8,724 nt of DNA. It comes from DASVXQ01 sp036392615. Its GTDB lineage: Bacteria > Actinomycetota > CALGFH01. A program made the position numbers and the translations under genes. The notes under the pieces were generated by a model that saw only the letters and a program-made list of their open reading frames with translations, ran no database searches and was not told the DNA's origin. The first letter of the stretch is position 1; the number at the start of each line of letters is the position of its first letter. Location: positions 1 to 8,724 of the forward strand of contig DASVXQ010000157.1 of assembly GCA_036392615.1 (NCBI GenBank), read 5' to 3'. Shown here piece by piece: positions 1 through 6,538 of the stretch.

Positions 1-94
1 TGAAGGCCGCGAAGGCCCGCTCGAGCCGCAGCCACGAGCGGATCGCCCGGACGGCGTGCTCGGCGGGCTCCGCCCGCTGGGTCGCCGGTACCAT
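1..94 (-). CDS. N-terminal fragment of an unidentified protein, possibly a transcriptional regulator
   Basis: Reading from the ATG at 94-92 toward the left edge gives 31 open codons, starting MVPATQRAEPAEHAVRAIRS and continuing with WLRLERAFAAF. All but one codon (GTA) end in G or C, which fits real coding sequence in this genome. From about residue 8 the fragment looks like a charged amphipathic helix. That is compatible with the first helix of MarR-type regulators, but 31 residues are too few to assign a family, so no function is claimed. No SD precedes the ATG. Instead a good promoter places transcription start on the ATG itself, so translation would be leaderless. An overlapping dyad fits a self-regulating repressor, which is the main reason to suspect a regulator. 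The gene lies downstream of the lipase on the same strand and could also receive read-through. Confidence 0.55.
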   Translation of the reverse strand, partial: MVPATQRAEPAEHAVRAIRSWLRLERAFAAF

Positions 95-130
95 GCGCGG
101 GAAACTATGTGGGACATAGCTTTGGGTCAA
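94..130 (-). promoter_or_regulatory. Sigma-70-type promoter for a leaderless transcript
   Basis: On the minus strand the -35 TTGACC (130-125) is separated by exactly 17 nt from the -10 TAGTTT (107-102), which matches the actinobacterial TAnnnT pattern. Seven bases later comes A94, the first base of the ATG. Element quality and spacing are the best in the window. The geometry predicts an mRNA that begins at the start codon, which agrees with the absence of an SD. Leaderless mRNAs are common in actinobacteria; that this is one is inference. Confidence 0.6.
102..122. promoter_or_regulatory. 21-bp dyad, candidate operator
   Basis: The arms AAACTATGT (102-110) and ACATAGCTT (114-122) flank a GGG centre. 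The inner six bases of each arm (CTATGT/ACATAG) pair perfectly and the outer three carry one mismatch. The dyad covers part of the -35/-10 spacer and the whole -10 of the minus-strand promoter, so a bound dimer would block RNA polymerase. It is clearly more A/T-rich than its surroundings. The cognate regulator is unknown; the gene starting at 94 is the obvious candidate. Confidence 0.55.
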
Positions 131-179
131 GTCCTGGCGCCGCCGCCGGACGCGTGCCACCGCATCGGCCGCCCCGGCC

Positions 180-977
180 CTACGCGCCGGCGCCGCGCAG
201 GGTGGCGCAGTCGGAGGGGCCGGGCCTGGCGTCGAGCGTGCCGTTGAGCGCGCCCAGGGCCAGGCCGAGGGCCAGCGGGTCGCGGACCAGGCCGCCGTGG
301 TCGACCCGGGAGTCGGCGCAGACGTCCTGGACGCGGACGTTGCGGGCGCCGGCCAGCACCGCGGACGCCGGCGGCGTGACGGTCTGGTCGGCGGCGGTCC
401 AGATGCTGGTGACGTCCGGCCCGGCGGGGAACTCGTTGCCACCCACCACCCGGTTGAGCCGCGCCAGCAGCGCGGAGCCGGGCACCAGCTGGGCGCACGC
501 CCCGGTGCAGAGCTGCGAGCTCAGCAGGGCGGCCAGGCTGGCCAGCTGGGCGCCATGATTGGGGGCGCCGAGCAGCACCACGTGCCGCACGTGCCCGGCG
601 ACCCCGGGCTGGCCGAGGTAGGCGCGCACCACGATCCCGCCCGCGGAATAGCCGACCAGGTCGACCCGGTCGGCCCCGGTCCGGTGGACCGCCTGGGCCA
701 CCACGCCGGCCGAGGCCTCGATGTCGCCGATGCCACGGTCGGGCAGCCGGACCAGCACCACCTGGCGGCCGCCCGCGCGCAGGCGGCTCGACAGCAGGTC
801 GAAGGAGGCCGGTGTGCCGTCGTAGCCGTGCACCAGCACCACCGGCACGGCCCGCTCGGGAGTAGGCTGCCGGTCGGGCCAGAGAGTGACCAGCAGACCC
901 GCCACGGCGGCCGCGACCGCCAGCAGGACGGTGGCGACGAGCAGCAGCCGGCGGCGGGGGCTCAGTGACGCGAGCAT
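180..977 (-). CDS. Secreted or membrane-anchored class 2 lipase/esterase (alpha/beta hydrolase)
   Basis: This 265-residue serine hydrolase probably cleaves carboxyl esters outside the cytoplasm; the substrate cannot be read from sequence. Residues 8-10 are RRR, followed by a hydrophobic stretch at about 11-32 that acts as signal peptide or N-terminal anchor. The fold starts with VVLVHGY at 46-52 (oxyanion region). The nucleophile elbow is GYSAGG with Ser111. The acid is probably Asp197 (AADQTVTP) and the base His227 (DHGGLVRDP); GAPNHG at 137-142 is typical of the class 2 lipase family. Four cysteines (157, 161, 220, 257) could form two disulfides, which fits export. The start is ATG 977-975, with only a weak GAGG two bases before it. 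It is divergent from ppdK and lies upstream of the partial gene at the left edge. The lipase/esterase fold is secure; its physiological role is not. Confidence 0.88.
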   Translation of the reverse strand: MLASLSPRRRLLLVATVLLAVAAAVAGLLVTLWPDRQPTPERAVPVVLVHGYDGTPASFDLLSSRLRAGGRQVVLVRLPDRGIGDIEASAGVVAQAVHRTGADRVDLVGYSAGGIVVRAYLGQPGVAGHVRHVVLLGAPNHGAQLASLAALLSSQLCTGACAQLVPGSALLARLNRVVGGNEFPAGPDVTSIWTAADQTVTPPASAVLAGARNVRVQDVCADSRVDHGGLVRDPLALGLALGALNGTLDARPGPSDCATLRGAGA

Positions 978-1005
978 GACCTCATTGTCGTGCAGCGATC
1001 GTGGG

Positions 1006-1034
1006 TACGCTCGGCCTACGGCTCTCGATACGCT
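1006..1034 (+). promoter_or_regulatory. Candidate ppdK promoter region, two TACGCT hexamers
   Basis: The 87-bp gap between the divergent lipase and ppdK starts holds two TACGCT hexamers (1006-1011 and 1029-1034), 23 bp apart, both fitting TAnnnT. The first has TTGTCG (985-990) 15 nt upstream, which is short spacing. The second has no convincing -35 but would start transcription near 1041, just ahead of the SD. The direct repeat could instead be a regulator site. This is weak evidence, and no lipase promoter stands out. Confidence 0.25.
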
Positions 1035-1054
1035 TGCAAGGACCAGTCACGTCA

Positions 1055-1062
1055 GGGAGGAG
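1055..1062 (+). promoter_or_regulatory. Ribosome binding site that fixes the ppdK start
   Basis: GGGAGGAG ends two bases before ATG 1065, with the core GGAGG four bases away. It decides the start in favour of 1065 over the in-frame GTG at 990, whose extra 25 residues do not resemble PPDK. Confidence 0.8.
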
Positions 1063-1064
1063 CC

Positions 1065-3782
<2,718 letters not shown>

Positions 3783-3790
3783 CCACCTAC

Positions 3791-3816
3791 TGCGGGGGGC
3801 CTCTCGGCCCCCCGCA
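3791..3816 (+). terminator. Hairpin terminator after ppdK
   Basis: A perfect 11-bp stem pairs TGCGGGGGGCC (3791-3801) with GGCCCCCCGCA (3806-3816) across a TCTC loop, eight bases past the ppdK stop. There is no T-tract, as is common for intrinsic terminators of high-GC bacteria. A near-identical hairpin in the opposite orientation lies at 3910-3935. Confidence 0.75.
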
Positions 3817-3824
3817 TGCCCCCC

Positions 3825-3872
3825 GATGCGGTGAGGGCTGCGCCCTCAAGAGCGACCTATCGCTGCCGCATC
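3825..3872 (+). repeat. Predicted three-way-junction structure
   Basis: Three nested perfect stems occupy 48 bases. The outer stem is GATGCGG (3825-3831) with CCGCATC (3866-3872). The first inner hairpin is TGAGGGC (3832-3838) with GCCCTCA (3842-3848) and loop TGC. The second inner hairpin is AGCGA (3851-3855) with TCGCT (3860-3864) and loop CCTA. Only three junction bases are unpaired (3849, 3850, 3865). An alternative pairing of CCGCA (3866-3870) with TGCGG (3880-3884) would break the outer stem. Function is unknown; it could be part of a transcript 3' end or of an interspersed repeat. Confidence 0.5.
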
Positions 3873-3904
3873 CCCCAACTGCGGTGGGGGCTGCGCCTCA
3901 AGGA
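3827..3904 (+). repeat. Imperfect direct repeat, two copies 53 bp apart
   Basis: The unit TGCGGTGAGGGCTGCGCC followed by CTCAAGAG at 3827-3852 recurs at 3880-3904 as TGCGGTGGGGGCTGCGCC followed by TCAAGGA. The second copy has one substitution and one deletion in its stem, so its hairpin is impaired. This looks like an internal duplication that has begun to decay. Confidence 0.55.
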
Positions 3905-3909
3905 ACCAA

Positions 3910-3935
3910 TGCGGGGGCCGAGAGGCCCCCCCGCA
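3910..3935 (-). terminator. Hairpin, probable terminator for the minus-strand DUF421 gene
   Basis: TGCGGGGGCC (3910-3919) pairs with GGCCCCCCCGCA (3924-3935) around a GAGA loop, with two unpaired Cs. On the minus strand it has the same stem and TCTC loop as the hairpin after ppdK. It lies about 35 bases beyond the DUF421 stop codon, so each of the two converging genes runs into the same hairpin in the same orientation. Confidence 0.6.
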
Positions 3936-3968
3936 TCCCAAATGGGTGGGCGTTGCGTCCTCGGGCGT

Positions 3969-4526
3969 TCATTTGCGTCTGCCCTCCTCCTGGCCGGAGG
4001 AGGGCAGACGCTCCTCGATGCGGCGTAGGCGCTCCAGGACCTCGCCGATGCGGTCGTGCAGCTCCACTGTGAGCGCGCCGTTGGGCTCCACCACCGCCAG
4101 GTCGACGTCGCCGAGCTTGGTCGCCCCTTGGCGGCGCACCGCGGCGAGGATCTGCTCGCGGGTGATCAGCTCGTGCCGCAGGTTGCGCTGGTTCAGCCGG
4201 CCGTGGGTGATCAGGGTGGTCGGGGTGCCCTCGAACACTCTGGTCATCCAGGGCCGGTCGTAGCCGACCCGGGTCAGCAAGCGGTTGGCGACCACCAGCA
4301 CCGCCGCACCGAACAGCCCGCCCCAGAGCGAGTTGTCGTTGCCGATGATGGCGTTCTGCACGGTGTTGGACAGCAGCAGCAGGACCACCAGGTCGCCGTT
4401 GTTGAGCTGGGCGAACTCCCGTTTGCCGGCGATCCGCAGCAGGAACACCAGGAACAGGTAGACCACCACCGAGCGGATCGCCTTGTCGAGCAGCGGTTCT
4501 CCGGCGATGAACAGGTCGTGAGCCAT
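3969..4526 (-). CDS. DUF421 (YetF/YcaP-like) membrane protein
   Basis: This 185-residue protein has the DUF421 architecture: three predicted membrane segments (about 16-32, 45-61 and 67-83) followed by a cytoplasmic domain. The signature RIAGKREFAQLNNGDLVV lies at 31-48 and the conserved SNTVQNAI at 53-60. The soluble part includes LITHGRLNQRNLRHELITRE, then LGDVDLAVVEPNGALTV. A charged helical tail (HDRIGEVLERLRRIEERL) ends the protein. The biochemical role of the family is poorly defined; YetF-like proteins have been linked to spore and membrane functions in Bacillus, and none is assigned here. The start at ATG 4526-4524 is supported by AGGAG (4537-4533) six bases upstream. The gene is divergent from dgt and convergent with ppdK. 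Its end coincides with a long hairpin. Confidence 0.9.
   Translation of the reverse strand: MAHDLFIAGEPLLDKAIRSVVVYLFLVFLLRIAGKREFAQLNNGDLVVLLLLSNTVQNAIIGNDNSLWGGLFGAAVLVVANRLLTRVGYDRPWMTRVFEGTPTTLITHGRLNQRNLRHELITREQILAAVRRQGATKLGDVDLAVVEPNGALTVELHDRIGEVLERLRRIEERLPSSGQEEGRRK
3975..4011 (-). terminator. 16-bp perfect hairpin inside the 3' end of the DUF421 gene
   Basis: GCGTCTGCCCTCCTCC (3975-3990) and its exact reverse complement (3996-4011) flank a five-base loop (TGGCC on plus). On the minus strand the stem encodes the last residues (about PSSGQEEGRRK) and ends three bases before the TGA at 3971-3969. This is the longest perfect stem in the window. No U-tract follows. It may end transcription or protect the 3' end once ribosomes have left; whether it acts before or together with the 3910-3935 hairpin cannot be told. 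Confidence 0.6.
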
Positions 4527-4634
4527 TGGTTGCTCCTGCGCCTGGCGGCCTGCTTGTCACAGGTCGCGAGCAAACTGGGAATTCAGACGACGGCGACGAC
4601 GGGCCGACGCTACGGCCATGATGGAGGACCGACC
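4527..4634. other. Divergent intergenic region between the DUF421 gene and dgt
   Basis: This 108-bp spacer must hold promoters in both directions. TTGTCA (4554-4559) is a good -35 for dgt, but 17-18 nt downstream there is only GGGAATT, not a TAnnnT -10. TACGGC (4611-4616) is another weak -10 candidate. Nothing convincing is seen on the minus strand. No clear operator or riboswitch is visible. Confidence 0.3.
4623..4627 (+). promoter_or_regulatory. Ribosome binding site that fixes the GTG start of dgt
   Basis: GGAGG stands seven bases before GTG 4635. The open frame extends much further left (to 4056), but that part is antisense to the DUF421 gene and does not resemble the family. Confidence 0.8.
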
Positions 4635-5690
4635 GTGCGGGCGTCGCAGGACTGGGTGCAGCAGGGCACGATCCGGGCCGAGCTCGAAGAGACCGAGCTG
4701 CGGACCCTGGCGCCGTGGGCGGCCAAGGCGGCGCACTCCGCCGGCCGCGGCCAGCCCGAGCCGGCGGACCCGGTGCGCACCTGCTGGATGCGCGACCTCG
4801 ACCGGATCACCTTCTCGCGGGCGATGCTGCGCGCCCACGGCAAGACCCAGTCGTTCATCCCGGCCTTCTCCGGCGAGGGGCCGGCCGGGGGACGGCACGG
4901 CGGCCCATACATCGGCGACCACTACGTCACCCGTGCCACCCACGTGCAGCAGACCGCCCGCATCGCCGCCACCATCGCCCAGGCGCTGTCGCTGAACGTG
5001 CCACTGGCCACGGCCATCGCGGTGGGCCACGACCTCGGCCACGCCTGCTTCGGCCACGGCGGCGAGGAGGCGCTCCAGGAGCTGGCGCCCGGCGGCTTCG
5101 ACCACGCCGCCCAGGGCGTGCGCCTGCTCACCCTGCTGGAGCCGCGCAACCTCACCGCCGAGGTGCTCGACGGCATCGGCCACCACTCCTGGAAGCTGGA
5201 CCCGCCCTCGACACTGGAGGGCACCTGCGTGCGGCTGGCCGACCGGATCGCCTACCTCACCGCCGACCTGGCCGACTCGCTGCGCGCCGCCGTGCTGAGG
5301 CGCGTCGGCGAGCTGCCCGCCGAGGTGCTGGCCACGCTCGGCGAGACACCCTCCGACATGATCGGCACCCTGGTCGAGGATGTCATCCGCCAGTCGCGCG
5401 GGGAGCCCCAGGTGGTCCAGGGCGAGGCCTGCGCCGAGGCCATGGCGGTGCTGCGCGGCTTCATGTTCGAGCGCGTCTACCTGCGGCCCGAGGCGATCGA
5501 GCAGACCCAGCGCGCCAAGCGCCTGCTCACCGACCTGTACGGCTACTACCTCGAGCATCCCGACGCCATGCCGATGGGCGCCAGCCTGGCCGGCGACCCG
5601 GTCGAGCAGCAGGCGATCGACGCGATCGCCGGGATGACCGACCGGTATGCCCTTGCGGCCTGGAAGGCCGCCTTCGCCCCCGAGCTGTGA
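4635..5690 (+). CDS. dgt: dGTP triphosphohydrolase-like HD protein
   Basis: Family members cut a dNTP into the deoxynucleoside and tripolyphosphate, controlling dNTP pools. The GTG start gives 351 residues, close to the shorter 'dGTPase-like' proteins of Firmicutes and shorter than the 430-residue mycobacterial enzyme. The family start is recognisable in RDLDRITFSRAMLRAHGKTQ (53-72). The metal-binding H...HD...D set is His103 (TRATHVQQTARIA), His132-Asp133 (AIAVGHDLGHACFGHGGE) and Asp203 (RLADRIAYLTADLAD). DGIGHHSW at 179-186 matches the conserved DGI..H motif. The usual PPFGH is ACFGH here, placing Cys138 near the active site. The nucleotide preference cannot be read from sequence. The gene lies upstream of the DUF1707 gene, dnaG and rpoD, as in mycobacteria, where dgt also adjoins dnaG. 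Confidence 0.9.
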   Translation: MRASQDWVQQGTIRAELEETELRTLAPWAAKAAHSAGRGQPEPADPVRTCWMRDLDRITFSRAMLRAHGKTQSFIPAFSGEGPAGGRHGGPYIGDHYVTRATHVQQTARIAATIAQALSLNVPLATAIAVGHDLGHACFGHGGEEALQELAPGGFDHAAQGVRLLTLLEPRNLTAEVLDGIGHHSWKLDPPSTLEGTCVRLADRIAYLTADLADSLRAAVLRRVGELPAEVLATLGETPSDMIGTLVEDVIRQSRGEPQVVQGEACAEAMAVLRGFMFERVYLRPEAIEQTQRAKRLLTDLYGYYLEHPDAMPMGASLAGDPVEQQAIDAIAGMTDRYALAAWKAAFAPEL

Positions 5691-5758
5691 CGTCCCCGGT
5701 AGACGCTTCCGGCCGGCGCTGTCGGGTTCTTGACTGCTCTGGCCGGCCCCGGGCGGTA

Positions 5759-5788
5759 GGAACTGACAGGGGACCGGACTGCTACTCT
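5759..5788 (+). promoter_or_regulatory. Candidate promoter for the DUF1707 gene
   Basis: TACTCT (5783-5788) fits TAnnnT and would start transcription near 5795, ahead of the SD at 5808. GGAACT (5759-5764), 18 nt upstream, resembles -35 elements of ECF sigma factors rather than TTGACA. A better TTGACT (5730-5735) is too far away to pair with this -10. The call is tentative, and co-transcription with dgt is equally possible. Confidence 0.3.
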
Positions 5789-5821
5789 GGGACCGAGCGA
5801 GGCGAACGAGGGAGCATCGGC

Positions 5822-6370
5822 ATGGAGCTGGAGCCGAGCCGGCGGCGGGCCTCGCTGCGGGCATCCGACGCCGACAGAGAGCAGATCGTCGCCGCGTTGC
5901 GCCAGCACCATGGCGACGGGCGACTGACCGTCAGCGAGTTCACCGAGCGCATGAGCCTCGCCTACGAGGCCAAGACGCTGGGCGACCTCGAGGGCCTGAC
6001 CACCGACCTGCCGCCGCTGCCTCCGCCGCCACCCGAGCGCCCGGACCCGGTGCGCATCAACCGTGGGCGCTTCTACCAGCACCTGCTGACCTACACCTGC
6101 GTCAACGGCTTCATGATCGTGCTGTGGGTGGTGACCAGCGTCTTCGCCGGCCGGCTGCTGTTCTTCTGGCCGGTCTGGACCCTGCTCGGCTGGGGGCTGG
6201 CGCTCGGCTCGCACGCCATCCGCGCCTTCGGCCCGCAGGTGGAGGCCAGCTTCAGCGAGCGCCACCGCGACGCCTGGGACCACCGCCAGGACCCCTGGGG
6301 TGGCCACCGCCCCGGCCGCGGCCCGGAGGACCCGCACGGCGGGCCGTCGCGGCCGCGCGCCTACCGCTGA
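5822..6370 (+). CDS. DUF1707 (SHOCT-like) and 2TM-domain membrane protein
   Basis: This 182-residue protein joins two small domains. Residues 10-63 form a DUF1707 domain: RASLRASDADREQIVAALRQ, then GRLTVSEFTERM, then LGDLEGLTTDLP, matching the family pattern RASDADRE...L...GRL...EF.ER......T..DL..L..DLP. A Pro-rich linker (64-76) follows. Residues 84-136 resemble the '2TM' domain, with FYQHLLTYTCVNGFMIVLWV as the first membrane helix, a short turn (GRLLFFWPVW) and a second helix to about 130. The tail is hydrophilic and rich in His, Arg, Asp, Gly and Pro. No enzymatic role is known for DUF1707; it is common in actinobacterial membrane proteins. The start has GAGGGAG (5808-5814) seven bases upstream. 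Its place between dgt and dnaG suggests co-expression with replication genes, not a demonstrated function. Confidence 0.88.
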   Translation: MELEPSRRRASLRASDADREQIVAALRQHHGDGRLTVSEFTERMSLAYEAKTLGDLEGLTTDLPPLPPPPPERPDPVRINRGRFYQHLLTYTCVNGFMIVLWVVTSVFAGRLLFFWPVWTLLGWGLALGSHAIRAFGPQVEASFSERHRDAWDHRQDPWGGHRPGRGPEDPHGGPSRPRAYR

Positions 6371-6401
6371 ACGGCGGATCGCCGGCGGCGCGGAGCGGTG
6401 T

Positions 6402-6422
6402 GGACGGGCGCGCCAGCCGTCC
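6402..6422. promoter_or_regulatory. Dyad just upstream of the dnaG -10 element
   Basis: GGACGG (6402-6407) and CCGTCC (6417-6422) form a perfect 6-bp inverted repeat with a nine-base centre. It ends 12 bp before the TACAAT hexamer and covers where the -35 should be. It could be an operator, or a weak terminator stem for the upstream gene. A smaller stem, CGGCG/CGCCG (6372-6384), directly follows the upstream stop codon. Confidence 0.3.
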
Positions 6423-6433
6423 GGGGGGCCGCG

Positions 6434-6439
6434 TACAAT
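6434..6439 (+). promoter_or_regulatory. -10 element of a probable dnaG promoter
   Basis: TACAAT matches the sigma-70 consensus in five of six positions and stands out in a very GC-rich spacer. The -35 position (about 6411-6416, CGCCAG) is poor, which suggests help from an activator or a weak promoter. Transcription would begin near 6446, giving a leader of about 90 nt before GTG 6539. Confidence 0.45.
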
Positions 6440-6528
6440 TCCAACCGCGCAGCCGACCGCCCGGCTTCCCCATTGATGTCGCAGGCCCGGGCCCGGCGTG
6501 GCGGCGCGAAGCACAGCATCGGGCGAAA

Positions 6529-6533
6529 GAGGG
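6529..6533 (+). promoter_or_regulatory. Ribosome binding site that fixes the GTG start of dnaG
   Basis: GAGGG, within AAAGAGGGAAG, lies five bases before GTG 6539. Starting there gives the expected primase N-terminus (AGRIREESIAEVRSATDIV). The open frame upstream to 6398 adds 47 residues foreign to the family and contains the promoter. Confidence 0.8.
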
Positions 6534-6538
6534 AAGCC

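Larger units (their letters stand above)
3791..3935. repeat. 145-bp composite inverted-repeat element (REPIN/BIME- or MITE-like architecture)
   Basis: The outer 27-bp units, 3791-3817 and 3909-3935, are reverse complements except for one extra G in one arm and one missing C in the other. Each unit is itself a hairpin with a TCTC/GAGA loop. They enclose about 91 bp containing a three-way-junction fold and a degenerate direct repeat. The simplest reading is back-to-back terminators for two converging genes. A REP doublet or small non-autonomous element is an alternative, since terminator function alone does not require sequence identity of the two units. No convincing target-site duplication flanks the element. 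Confidence 0.5.

Noticed and set aside
167..179. GGCCG/CGGCC stem right after the lipase stop as a terminator
   Set aside because: A 5-bp stem of this composition is expected by chance in such GC-rich sequence, and no T-tract follows on the minus strand.
990..1064. Upstream in-frame GTG start for ppdK adding 25 residues
   Set aside because: No SD precedes 990, the extension is not PPDK-like, and GGGAGGAG stands directly before ATG 1065.
3791..3935. CRISPR-like or tandem array reading of the repeated units
   Set aside because: There are only two copies of each unit, one pair is inverted, spacing is irregular and no cas gene is in the window.
3898..4560. Alternative minus-strand frame of 220 codons over the DUF421 gene
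   Set aside because: The product is Arg/Pro/Gly-rich. The 185-codon frame has membrane helices, DUF421 motifs and an SD at its start.
4056..4634. N-terminal extension of dgt through the DUF421 region
   Set aside because: It lies antisense to a convincing membrane-protein gene, and the GTG at 4635 has an ideal SD and gives the family's length.
4557..5864. Minus-strand open frame across dgt
   Set aside because: It is antisense to a gene with a complete, ordered set of HD motifs and has no recognisable motif of its own.
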